Assembly: GCF_040412425.1 (NCBI RefSeq)
Contig: NC_089768.1
Location: 1,547,001-1,611,000, forward strand
Length of the DNA: 64,000 nucleotides
Reading direction: 5' to 3'
Source: Macrobrachium rosenbergii
Taxonomy: Eukaryota > Arthropoda > Malacostraca > Decapoda > Palaemonidae
Part shown: piece by piece, positions 48,250 to 57,949 of the stretch
How the letters are laid out: each line of letters opens with the position of its first letter
Numbering within the stretch: the stretch's first letter is position 1
The notes under the pieces: model-generated
The model's input: the letters and a program-made list of their open reading frames with translations, nothing else
Databases searched by the model: none
What the model was told of the DNA's origin: nothing
Program-made: the position numbers and the translations under genes

Positions 48250-49000
48250 AATGGACAGTGAGGGGATCAGCTGCGACTTCTCCACAGACCAGAAGTCCGG
48301 ACTTCACGAGTTGCAGAGTCAACTGGAGGTCCTCCAGATACCTTCGTTCGACGACGCCGAATCAACCAGTCGTCCAAGTAGAGTGAGATCCTGACGTCGA
48401 CAGATGCAACTGCATCGCAACGTTTTTCATGAGACGTGTAAACACCCTCGAGCAAAATGTGACGCCAACAGCATCTGGAGTTCCCAGGCGGTCAACCATC
48501 CAAGTACTGACCAGACCCAACGTTGCTTAACTTCGCTGATCGGACGAGAAGCGGTGTTTTCAACGTGGTATGGCCGCTGTGCAGAGTCCAAAGCAGAGAG
48601 CCCTGAACTGGTACGTCTAGTCCCCAAGACAACCTGAGATACTTCACCGAACGTGGATGAATTGGGGCGTGAAGATAAGTATCTTGGAGATCCAAAGATA
48701 CCATCCAATCCCCGGGATGAAGGGCTCCTAGTATTGACTGCGAGGTCTCCATCTTGAACTTTTCCTTCCGGACCAAGTTGTTCGACCTGTTGACGTCCAA
48801 GACGGGTCTCCAGCCTACTGAAAGTTTCGGGACTAGAAACAATCTGTAGTAAAATCCCGGGAACACCGAGTCCAATATCTGTTCCACTGCTCTCCGCTCG
48901 AACATCTGTTCGAGCAGGTCAAACAATTTTCTGTTTGACAGGAAGGCAGTTGGGAAACAAAAAACAAAAGAGGAGACAGGAAGGGAATCAAGTAACCTCT
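48250..49000 (-). pseudogene. DIRS D reverse transcriptase, interrupted by a 5S rRNA copy
   Basis: Minus strand: LEQMFERRAVEQILDSVFPG, FYYRLFLVPKLSVGWRPVLD, MVSLDLQDTYLHAPIHPRSV. After the 5S insertion comes VFTRLMKNVA, then ISLYLDDWLIRR with the intact catalytic YLDD box (about 48340-48380). The 5S copy lies between the LCFGL-type block (TTTGGACTCTGCACAGC) and RVFTRLM. Frameshifts flank the insertion. Confidence 0.85.
48464..48575 (-). rRNA. 5S rRNA retrocopy (5'-truncated pseudogene)
   Basis: On the minus strand the sequence starts GGCCATACCACGTTGAAAAC and passes CTCGTCCGATC, AAGTTAAGCAACGTTGGG, the box C-like GGTCAGTACTTGGATGG and CCGCCTGGGAAC. It ends GCTGTTGGC: a nearly complete arthropod-type 5S rRNA lacking about the first seven bases. 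Eleven bases later a TTTT (48457-48454) resembles the Pol III terminator. Differences in the 3' part (CTCCAGATG for the usual CACCAGGTG-type) break a helix. It has no poly(A) tail or obvious target duplication and sits in the RT gene of DIRS D, same orientation. A non-functional insertion is most likely. Confidence 0.88.
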
Positions 49001-49194
49001 CTCTAACAGTAGGAGGGACCAAACGTCTGCCCCACTCTCTTTCCAGGCTTGTGCAAAATGAAGCCTGGTTGCAAAGGAGTCTGGAGATGAAGGGAGTCAC
49101 TTGCTACCTCTCTTGAAGTGACATTCCTTCGGGAAAAAAACTCTTTCGTGGTGCGGGTCTCATGTTGCTTCCCATGGAAGCCCCTTTGTTATGC

Positions 49195-49800
49195 AAACAT
49201 TTAGCTTTAGTTTACTTTTTGTATCAGAGATCGGTGCAAGCGTTATGAAGGAGATGCAGTTTGAATGTCGATAACTTTAGTTTTGAGAAAAAAGATATTT
49301 TTTGCTTCTCTGTGTTTTTATTTGCTTGCCGTTACACAGTTTGATGTTTTTATGACATAATGAAAAGCCAAAAAATAGACCTGCAAAGTAATATAACTTC
49401 GCTAAATGAAGCTAAATGAAGCGAGTGCCAAAACACGGCTGAGGTTGGCCAGCGCGACGTTTTACTTAGTCAAGCTCTGAGCTGCTACTGACTGACTGCC
49501 ACTGACTGCCCTGCGGCATTCCTGTCTTTCGCTGATGCGTACTATGTCCACAGGGTTGCCATAGATCGCATTAGATATTATTTCATAGCTAAAAGGAAAT
49601 TACCACCGATATACTGACAATATCATTACATTATATGAAAAATGTAATTTGACTATGATAGGTTACTGTTTTGTTTATAACTTCTAACTGTGGCGAACTT
49701 TTAAATAAAACTTTCTGAGAAGATAGTCAGGATATGTATGATGCCATATATAAAATATCCCAGAAAATTTATTTCCGATTTTTTCACAAACGCCCCCTTA
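49195..49800. mobile_element. Unclassified 600-bp insertion in DIRS D
   Basis: AT-rich sequence without coding capacity between the gag middle and the RT start of DIRS D. The expected gag C-terminus is absent. Edges are GCCCCTTTGTTATGCAAAC on the left and ACAAACGCCCCCTTAAG on the right. These are only loosely related and not a convincing inverted repeat. It contains two adjacent GCTAAATGAAGC units and repeated GACTGCCACTGACTGCC. It could be a non-autonomous element; class unknown. Confidence 0.45.
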
Positions 49801-51530
49801 AGACAAAGATAACTGCGAGGGTGGAGAGAGAGGAGCCGAAGGTTGAAAAGTCTCAGGAAACAGATCCCAAAGAAAAAGCCAGAGTCTGATAATCAGAGGA
49901 AGAAGAAGACGAAAGAAGTTTCTCTTCATACAAAGGCTGTGACGAAAGAGGATGTTCTTCCGCAGCTGGTGGGTCTTGAGTGAGTGGTGAAAGTAGTTCC
50001 GATTCGCCGATACGTGGCGGGAACTCCCATGAACGAAGAAGTCGTCAACTAGAGTACGTATAGTAAACATAAAAATGTGGAACGCTTCACGATTAGCGTG
50101 TCATCCTTGCGCAAAGAGCCATGCTAATCTTCTCTGTATCGTTCCAATTAGTATATGTACTGCCGAAGCAAGTACTGGCTAAAATAAGGAGGACATCAAA
50201 TGTTGAAGCGGGTAGTTGTGTGACATGATGAACAACTGGAGCGGTGTCAACACAAGACTTGAAGCTATACGGCGGCGCGAGCGCGAGCGTCATGGCGTGA
50301 TGCGCGAGAGGCTCCGTGGCAAGTACTAGAAGAGAGTCACAGCATGGCGCCGCGCGAAGCGTCATGGCTAGGCGCGCGCCGAAAGGCCAAGGTGAGGTGA
50401 GGCGTGTGAAGCTCAAGACACGCGCTCCTGGCGCGAGACAAGAGAAAAGGCCAACACCTCAACTCGGGGAAGACGAATAGGAAGCCACTAAACACTCTCT
50501 CTAGAAGACAGACGCTCTGTATCGTTCCCGAAGCGGGAGACGAAGGTGAAAGTCTGTACCTCTTAACAGGCAGATTCGAATCTTGAAAGGTTCATGAGAG
50601 CATCCAGCTGTTGTTGCAAACCCAACAAAATCTTACGCGTTGGAGAAGCCACTCTCTCGGGAGAAGGGCTGAACCTGAGAGAAGGAAAGGGGCGAGAGAC
50701 GTATACTTCCTTCCACAGGGGAAGAAGCTCTAGCCCTTGCCTTAGCGCGACAGGGGGGTCGAGTAGAGTGATCATCGAAAAACACTTTATTCTTCTTCTG
50801 CAGAGGAATATCCACGCAACTTTCGGGAAGAGTACAAACGTCTAGAGGAAGAGGACGTGAAGCGTCCTCTCCTCTCAAGCTTCTCTTAAGAGGGCGAGAG
50901 TCCAACCGAGAGCTCCAACCCCGTGGCGGGGGAGGACGTGTCGGAGGACGAGAAGCAATCCTTCAGGATGCGTGCCTGAGCACGATCCCTGGCAGCCTGG
51001 GTAGCGTCATCAGGACCTGCCGAAGGGCGCCAGATCGGTGGGAAGCCCCGTAACCCTCATGCGACTTTCGACATGCCCCCTCCCTGGTCCTGGGAGTTCG
51101 ACAGAGGTCCAGGCCTAGAGGCATTATAGGGCCGATCTGACGCCCCTCCACAACACTAGGGGCACTAGCACTAACACTATGCGTTTGAATTGCATTCACT
51201 TTAGTTTCAAGAGCACGCATTGACTCCACACGAGAGCCAGGGAATTACCTTCTGCAGCAACAAACTACAGGGTTAGTAATAAATTACTACAGGGGTTACT
51301 AGTAGGAGAAAACCCTGACTGTCCAACTAAGGATGCACTCTAGAGGAAGATTTCCTCAGCCTATCACGCTCCAATTTAAGCATATAGGCTTCATATTTCT
51401 TCCACTCACCCTCAGACAATCCCACACATTCATTACCGATTATCATAGAGCATTGAACACCCTTACATATCATACATAAAGAGTGAGGAACTATCAAAGT
51501 CTTCGATAGCCTCACCTTACATTCACCCAA
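49800..51530 (-). pseudogene. DIRS D gag (interrupted by U6 copy)
   Basis: The N-terminus at about 51510-51340 reads VPHSLCMICKGVQCSM, then NECVGLSEGEWKKYEAY and a basic KLERDRLRKSSSR. This is the cysteine motif HSxCxxCxGxxC...ECxxLS shared with DIRS C (57440) and G (30800). Further pieces include LQQQLDALMNLS and, near 49830, LFPETFQPSAPLSPPS, matching LFPDNFIPASPRSPPS of DIRS F gag. The frame is disrupted by U6 at 50071-50175 and by other shifts. The region 50240-50420 is extremely rich in GCGCGAG-type sequence. Confidence 0.75.
50071..50175 (-). ncRNA. U6 snRNA retrocopy (full-length pseudogene)
   Basis: The minus strand reads GTACTTGCTTCGGCAGTACA, TACTAATTGGAACGATACAG, AGAAGATTAGCATGG, the ACAGAGA and AGC elements, GCGCAAGGATGACACGC and GTGAAGCGTTCCACA, ending in TTTTT. 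Against the highly conserved U6, two bases are missing in the CTAAAATTGG segment, CCCCTGC is changed to CTCTTTGC, and CAAATTCGTG is changed to CTAATCGTG. No TATA box is seen about 25 bases upstream and no proximal element is recognisable. It is therefore probably a retrocopy, not an active gene. It sits inside DIRS D gag in the coding orientation. Confidence 0.9.
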
Positions 51531-51730
51531 GCTACAGACTCGATAGCTAGAGGTAAGACATCTTAATTATAAGAAAAGTCAAAAGCAAAATCAAAAACGG
51601 TCCACAAAGAGCGTATGCCAAGTCACAGATCCAGTCGAATACCAAAAACAACCAAAATACTTAAGTGACAACAAATTTCAAAATCCAAAGGCGGAGGAAC
51701 TGACAACAGGTGTTGACAGTCCGGCGACAG

Positions 51731-51899
51731 AGAAAATCTGAATAGAAAATGGGAATGGTTCCTGATACCCGCCTCCCAGCGGCGGGAATGGGTACTAACC
51801 ACCTGACCGGCCACTGCGTGTGCCGCGAAATTTGAAATTCTGTCGGACCTTCGGAGAATACAGCTATATATATATCTGGCAGGTAAGTCTCATGAACAA
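51731..51899. repeat. Terminal inverted repeat of DIRS D, high-coordinate copy
   Basis: Reverse complement of 45472-45640 with very few differences. It ends TCTGGCAGGTAAGTCTCATG, carrying the outward-facing CAGGTAAGT. Confidence 0.9.
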
Positions 51900-52439
51900 A
51901 ATGTCATTTTTATACATGAACTTACCTGTTGTTTACATATAGCTGATTGCCACATTGAGGCGGTGGGTATGGACAGCTGTAAGTGTTAAATGGAAAAAAA
52001 CCTGAGATCATCAGGCTAAGAAAAAACGTCTTTACTTTGGATCCTTACCTGCTAAGGAAGCTGCTTTCTCGGTTTACTGCCTCTGTAACCTGCTATCCTT
52101 AGTGCAACTGCGGGGCCTAGCAGCTCAGTCGCAGGTTGCCGTATGGAGAAAGGTCTGTTGGCCCAGCCATCTTCGACACAATCAACCAAAGCATATAATG
52201 CCCCTGCTCAGGGCGCAGTACTCAAAGCATCCACCATCATACACTATCATTTTTTTTTTTTTTTTTTAAACACATATCACCCAACCATAAAAAACTCACA
52301 CCAGTCTATTAAAATTAGACCTACTAGGCCATCTAACCCCTAAGGCTCTAGTAGTCGACCAAAAAGAAACCTCTGCACCCAAGGAAACTAAGTGGAGGAT
52401 CTAGAGCCTCTGGTTTCCTTGCCCATCACCGTGTCAGAC

Positions 52440-53347
52440 GCAATAAAGGGGCCCAACGTACTGCAGTCTTCATATGTAGTTTGGATCTGTCTCAGATAAT
52501 GCGAGGCAAAAACAGACGAACATCTCCAATAAGTTGAACTTAGAATGTCCTTTAAAGCCATGTTCTTCTTGAAGGCTAAAGAAGTTGCAATAGCCTAATT
52601 TCATGAGGCCTCACTTTAACTAAGGGGAAATCCACATCCCTTAATTCCTTGTGTGCCTCCTGTATCAGTTCTTTCAAAAGGAAAGCAATCCCATTTTTAG
52701 ATAGAGGGTTCTTGGGGTTCTTAGTTGAGCACCATAAAAATCCTGAGTTCCTCTTACACTTCTGGTCCTGTCCAGATAGAATTTCAATGCTCTGACCGGA
52801 CAGAGAAGTCTCTCCGTTTCCCTTCCCAAAGGAGGATAGGCTAGCAATGGGAAATTCCCTTGGCCATGGATTACTAGGGTTTTCAGTTCTTAGCTAGGAA
52901 ACCCAAGGTGAAGGAAACTACAGCCTTATCCGCACAAAACCAACTCTTTTGTCCAAAGCATGAACCTCACTTACTCTCTTTGCCGAGGCCAGTGCCAAGA
53001 GAAAGAGTTTTCTTAGTTAGATTCCTAACGGAGCAGGAACTCAAAGGCTCAAAAGATTTGGAAGTAAGCCACTTTAGTACCACATCCAAATTCCAATGCA
53101 GTACACGAAGAGGTTTGCCTTTAGTGGTAGCAAAGGATTTAAGGAGTTCTGCTATATCCTTGTCCGAGGAAAGGTCTATGCCTCTATTCCTGAAAACTGC
53201 CGCCAGCATACTCCTATACCCCTTAATCGTGCTGACAGCCAATTTCTTCTCCTTGTGCAGAAACAAAGAAAAATCCGCCACCTGGCTTAGAGTCGTGAAG
53301 TGGAAGATACTCCAGACTCGGAGCACCACTCCCTGAAGCGCTTTCAC
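52440..53347 (-). pseudogene. DIRS C tyrosine recombinase (frameshifted)
   Basis: The core-binding part STIKGYRSMLAAVFRNRGID is within a 126-codon frame (53347-52967). Further on are the Arg box (ASAKRVSEVHAL-type near 52975), VKVRPHEIR with the His-x-x-Arg pair (about 52590), and the Tyr nucleophile in VFASHYLRQI (about 52500). All catalytic residues are present. A one-base deletion just after HEIR, compared with element E (ATTAGGCT versus ATTAGGGCT), shifts the frame. More shifts lie between 52700 and 52950. Confidence 0.8.
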
Positions 53348-53408
53348 TTATTGATAGACCTTTGTAGACGAGGGCCTGGTTGATCTAGCCATTGCCTGCG
53401 CCACTCTT

Positions 53409-54510
53409 CTAGAAAGCCTCTCCTCCTGTAAAGTCGCTCGAGTGTCTGAACCCTGTCAGATTTAGATCTGACGGGTTCCTGTGGAACTTTCTGCTGTGCA
53501 ACTGGCACAGAAGGTCTGGTCTGAATGGCAACCTCCTTGGCCAATCCACTACTTTCTCCAGTAGCTCTGGAAACCATGATCTTCCTGGCCACCATGGAGC
53601 TATTAGGATCATTGACACATCTTTGTGTGCTCGAAACTTTTCAAGACTTCTCCCAGCATCCTGAAGGGAGGGAATGCATAAAGGAAGAGACCCGACCAGT
53701 CCAGGAGCATGGCATCCACCGCTAATGCTTCTGGGTCTGGAACAGGAGAGCAAAAGAGAGGTAGTCTGCGGTTTTCCCTCGTTGCAAACAGGTCTAGCAT
53801 GGGAGTTCCCCAAATCTTCCACAGGCCTTGGCAAACTTTCTGGTGGAGGGTCCATTTCGTCGGAATGACCTGGAGTGACCTGCTGAGGATATCCGCTCTT
53901 ACGTTGAGAACTCCCGGGATGAAGCGAGTAACTAGCTCTATGTTCTTGGTTGCCGCCCACAAAAGCAGGTCTTTTGCGATCTCGAACAGAGAGAAGGAGT
54001 GAGTGCCTCCTTGTTTCTTCACATACGCCAGAGCTGTGGAGTTGTCCGAGTGAACTACTATCTTTTTGTTTTCCACAAGAAGCACGAAATGTTCCAAGGC
54101 TAGATGTATTGCCTTCAACTCTTTCGCATTTATGTGCCAGTCCCGTTGGGATGAAGACCAATTGCCTGACACTTGAAGATTCCCAATGTTGCTCCCCAAC
54201 CCTCGTCTGAAGCGTGGGAGAACAACATCAGGTCTGGGTTCCTCTGTCTCAACGACAAACCTCACTCTAGTTTGCTCTTGTCGTTCCACCACGATGGTCT
54301 TGCTTTACTCGAGAGGATAGAGGAAAAACAAACGAATCCAGCGTCTTTCTTCCTGTTCCAGGTCTGCTGTATGAAGAACTGAAGAGGTCTCATGTGTAGC
54401 CTCCCAGACTGACGAACATCTCTAGCGATGAGAGGGTGCCTAAAAGGCTCATCCATTCCTTGGCAGAACAAGTCTTGGCTGCCATCAGGTATCTCACTTT
54501 CAGCAGGCAT
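53409..54510 (-). pseudogene. DIRS C RNase H and methylase-like region
   Basis: The best-preserved frame (54292-53609, 227 codons) holds WHINAKELKAIHLALEHFVL, VVHSDNSTALAYVKKQGGTH, RFIPGVLNVRADILSRS (RNase H) and LDLFATRENRRLPLFCSP with EALAVDAMLLDW and FLYAFPPFRMLGE (methylase-like). An overlapping frame carries the VAPWWPGRSWFPELL-type C-terminus. The first RNase H aspartate block is in a different frame upstream. At least two shifts. Confidence 0.85.
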
Positions 54511-54539
54511 TTCTCGATCCTTTGTGAAGTCGGAAAAAC

Positions 54540-55336
54540 CTGAAAAGAACTGAGTTCATCCGAACTCCCAAATAAGTCAAGTCTTGAGATGGAGAGAGTT
54601 GCGACTTTGGAAGATTTACTATGAGTCCCAATTGCATTTAAGAGAAAGGGTCCTTTGTAGGTCCTTCATGCATTGGCCTTTTGACGGAGACCGGATCAGC
54701 CAGTCGTCGAGGTAAAGGGATATGTGAATTCCCTCTAAGTGAAGCCATTTATGCAATTGGAGCCATCGTCCTTGTGAAAACTTGTGGGGCTGTTGATAGG
54801 CCAGAAGCAAAGAGCCCTAAATTGAAAAGTCCTGCCTCTGAACACAAACCGTAGGAATTTCCTTGATCTCGGATGGATAGGGACATGAAAGTATGCCCTG
54901 GAGATCGAGGGACACCATCCAGTCTCCTTTCTGCAGGGAATTGATGACCGACTGTGTGGTTTCCATCTTGAATGGTGTTTGAAGCACAAATTTGTTCAGG
55001 GCGCTTCGTAGGACTGGTCTCCATCCTCCTGACAATTTTGGAACCAGAAACAGACGGTTGTAGAACCCCGGAGATGAAGGTTCGAGGACTGCTTCTATGG
55101 CTCCCTTCTGAAGGAGGGAAGTAACTTCCTCCTCCAACACCACAAGTTTCTCTGAGTCCCTGGATGATACGATGAAGTCTACTGGCGAAGACTTTAAAGG
55201 AGGACTTTCTGAGAAGGGAATGGTGTAGCCTTCTCTCAGAACGTTGATCACCCAGGGTTCTGCTCCCTTGGCCTCCCAAACTTGCCAGAACGTCTTTAGT
55301 CTGGCTCCGACTTTTCATGAAGGACCTTGAACTCAT
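54540..55336 (-). pseudogene. DIRS C reverse transcriptase (frameshifted)
   Basis: Minus strand: EVTSLLQKGAIEAVLEPSSP, GFYNRLFLVPKLSGGWRPVL, MVSLDLQGILSCPYPS in one frame with YFHVPIHPRSRKFLRFVF in another, then ISLYLDDWLIRSPSK with the intact YLDD box (about 54690-54720). The RT would copy element RNA. Frameshifts at about 55000 and 54860 disable it. Confidence 0.85.
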
Positions 55337-55387
55337 CGGTTGGTACCCCTAGATTTCTGGGGATGAGAAGAGAATTTTCCTCTTCCT

Positions 55388-57509
55388 CTAGCACGGAAAA
55401 GGGCCAAGAAGGAGTACCCCAGAAGGCCTAGATGATACAGGGAAAGAAGGCTTTGGTACTGGAGAAGTCGAAAACCTGGGTCTTTTCAAGAGTGAGCCAG
55501 TAGGTCTTGAGTTGACTTCACAGAGAGCCTCCGAAATTTCCCTAACTAACGTGGCGGGAAAAAGAGATTCCTTAAACAAAGGAGCAAAAAGTAGAGCAGA
55601 TTTCTGGTTCCTGGAGACTCCCCTCGCGACAAACGAAATCCAATGTGCTCTCTTCTTCAAAATGCCTGTAGCAGTCACTGAGGCAATTTCTGACGTTCCG
55701 TCCGTGATGGCCTTGTCCAGGCAGGCCAAAATAGCATCAAGATCCGTAGCAGTCTTGGGGAGAAGATCACACACTTTCACCTTCCTGCTCAAGGCTCCTA
55801 TAGACCAATCAATAAAAGAAAAGATCTCCAAGATCCTATAGGAACTCTTCACCAGATGGTCAATTTCCGAAGACGAATCCGACTTTGGATGAAGAAAAAG
55901 CTGAGCGACGAGCAGAATCCACAAGGCTGGAGAAATCCCCTTGAGAGGAGGCAGCATCTCCCAAGGAAAAGACTTCCCCAGTCTCATACCACGAACGAGA
56001 CTTAAAAGACAGTAGTGAGGGGGGAAAACAGAAAGAAGTTTTACCCTGAGATCTTTTCATGCTCAACCATCCTTCTTGCCTTGGAGAGCTCTTTTCACCG
56101 AAACAGACAGGACCAGCTTCAGAAATCTAGAGGATGGAGGTTTAAAATCCTTGGCAAACACAGTAGTTGGAGACGAAGGGGTAGCTGGAGCAAAGTCTTC
56201 TTGAAAATGTTCTTCAAAAAGTTGTAAGAGATGCTTAAAGTTGGACGTAGGAGCAGACGGAACATCATCTACTTCGAAACATCGGAAACTGGGAGAGAAT
56301 CTCTGAAGCAGCTGGAGCACCTCCGGATAGAAACGCGTCTCCGGGAGCCAAACTTGCGTTATCCTCTTGAGTGTGGAGAGGCGCAGAAAGCCAAAGCGCC
56401 AAAGTATTCGGGAGTCGCATATTGCGGGCGGAAGATGGCGCCAGGCCCCTCGGCCGGCGTTGCCAGGCGCCAGAGGGGCCGAAGGAGGGCGCCAGGTGCG
56501 CCAAGCGAAGCAGAGACCGGAGCCTCAGGTGCGGAAGGATCCTGAAGTGCTGGTGCTTTAAAACCTTCGAAGTCTCAAAATCTTGTCCAATTTGTCCTCT
56601 TGCGAAAGGTTGGCAGGAACCGGAGGCATAAAAGCTGACTTGGGATCCAACGGGAAGGAAGCCGCTACTTGCATGCTAACAGGAGGATCAGGCGCCGCCA
56701 CGATCCGTAGAACGCACATCCGGACTGCCTGAAGAAGAAGAGATCTCTGGGCTATCCCAAAAGCTACATGACGGAAGAGGAGAACGCGCCGAAAGTTTCT
56801 TGATAGGAACTTGACCTGGAGCGGAAGCTCTGCGTCTCTTCAGCGGCCTACTAGACTCTGACTGCTTCCAACTCCTCCTCGACGAAACAGAAGCACAAGA
56901 AGACACTTCCGCATTGCTTTTACTATGGCGAGCTGCAACAGTCTGGGACGCAACAGGACTGTTAGAGGGAGCAACTGCTCGTGAGCAGACCCCACTCGCC
57001 TCCCTTCGGTTTCGGCATGTCTTCTCCCTGAGCCCTGGGAGCCGGACAGAGGCCTGAGACCTAGGAGGCGAGGGGACAAACAGTCACCTCCTCCACAACA
57101 CTATCACTGCAACACTTGATGTTTAGACATCGCACTCACATCCTGGCCAATCTTCTCTATCGCAGAGAAAAGAGCCAAAATCTTACCATCAAATTCTGCC
57201 CAAAGGTCTGACACGGTAGTGGGTTGGAAACAACAGGTTCCGGGGCAGGAATAGGAACAGGAGGAGTAACAGGAACAGAACAAGAGGCAATACTACTCCT
57301 ACTCTGGAAGGAACTTCTGGCCAAGCCTTACGTGCCCCATCTTTACTTAACTTTGCCTGATATTTAGCCAACTTTTGCCAATCAAACACAGACAAAGACA
57401 AACACTCATCACATCTATCCAAATTTGTGCACAATTTCCCTCTACAGTTAGTGCAAAAAGAGTGAGGGTCTATGTTAGACCGAGACATTCGAGTTTTACA
57501 ACCCCGCAA
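55388..57509 (-). pseudogene. DIRS C gag (frameshifted)
   Basis: The start at about 57489 (MSRSNIDPHSFCTNCRGKLC, then RCDECLSLSVFDWQKLAKYQ) is the cysteine motif seen in the other copies. The middle is low complexity; LLQLFEEHFQEDFAPATPSS lies near 56240, SQGDFSSLVDSARRSAF near 55930, and a helical C-terminal part is open at 55987-55388 (FIDWSIGALSRKVKVCDLLP; LACLDKAITDGTSEIAS). DIRS F has clear counterparts (SQGDFSSLVDASRRTAM, LDWTLGALGKKIDAS). Several shifts. Confidence 0.8.
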
Positions 57510-57675
57510 TATCTAATTTGAGATCCTGAATCAGACATATCTAGAAAAAATCCCAACCAAAGCCAAAAATCAAGCCAGAACCGTCAACAAAAGTGGGTAC
57601 TTCACCAAAGAAAAGCCGAAAAGCACCGATGAATTTCCTGAAGAGGAGCAGACGACTAATCGCCGGCCCCGACAG

Positions 57676-57828
57676 AGAAAATATGATTAGTTGTTGATGG
57701 AAATGGATCCAGGTACCCCGGTAGAGGGCGGGGTAGTCGTATCACCTGACCATATATTAGCGGAACCGCCAGTTTTGAATTTTCTGTCGAGACCGAGAAT
57801 TACAGCTATATGTAAACAACAGGTAAGT
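57676..57828. repeat. Terminal inverted repeat of DIRS C, high-coordinate copy
   Basis: Reverse complement of 45204-45356: AGAAAATATGATTAGTTGTT through TATATGTAAACAACAGGTAAGT. It ends about 106-122 bases before the NCBP1 exon 2 donor. Confidence 0.88.
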
Positions 57829-57949
57829 TCATGTATAAAATGTTCAGTCAATTTACAATAAAAGAGTCTTAGGCTTACTCAACTTAACAAAATACTTTAA
57901 CAATACAGGACTTAACAAAGATACTCGTAAAAAATAAAAATAACCTCAC

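Larger units (their letters stand above)
45450..51901 (-). mobile_element. DIRS-type retrotransposon D (nested in C)
   Basis: About 6.45 kb with inverted terminal repeats of 169 bases (45472-45640 and 51731-51899), starting TTTGTTCATACTTACCTGGC and near identical. The internal complementary region is at about 45680-45760. Minus-strand gag, RT, RNase H/methylase-like and recombinase are all recognisable but broken. It contains a 5S rRNA copy (48464-48575), a U6 snRNA copy (50071-50175) and a 600-base foreign segment (about 49195-49800). It sits in DIRS C at the junction AAAAATG/TCATTTTT. Confidence 0.9.
45174..57843 (-). mobile_element. DIRS-type retrotransposon C (interrupted by D)
   Basis: Inverted terminal repeats of about 153 bases (45204-45356 and 57676-57828), starting ACTTACCTGTTGTTT and running through AATTCTCGGTCTCGACAGAA. 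The internal complementary region is at about 45395-45450, continuing at 51902. Minus-strand order: gag (57509-55388), RT (55336-54540), RNase H and methylase-like (54510-53409), recombinase (53347-52440). Removing D leaves about 6.2 kb. It lies in sense with NCBP1, its right end about 106 bases from exon 2. Element E at 62864 is a close copy. Confidence 0.9.
31668..57949 (-). other. NCBP1: NCBP1 intron 2 (26.3 kb, transposon-filled)
   Basis: GT-AG intron (donor AAG/GTGAGG at 57949; acceptor TTCCAG at 31668-31670). It contains two DIRS relics, a gag-protease relic, MITEs, DIRS H and nested DIRS C/D. The stretches 31670-32550, 38060-38990 and 43220-45160 hold no recognisable gene except the weak open frame at 43873-44352. 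A 26-base tandem duplication (ATGATGATACAGTGTGTACT) lies near 38160-38205. Confidence 0.85.

Noticed and set aside
48464..48575. Functional 5S rRNA gene of an rDNA cluster
   Set aside because: It lacks the first bases needed for the terminal stem, has helix-breaking changes near the 3' end, and is a single copy embedded in a DIRS RT gene.
50071..50175. Active U6 snRNA gene
   Set aside because: Missing bases at conserved positions, no upstream TATA or proximal element visible, and location inside a DIRS gag gene all favour a retrocopy.
45174..57843. Endogenous retrovirus or other viral integration
   Set aside because: The coding order, tyrosine recombinase and split inverted termini are those of DIRS retrotransposons; no envelope or viral structural gene is seen.
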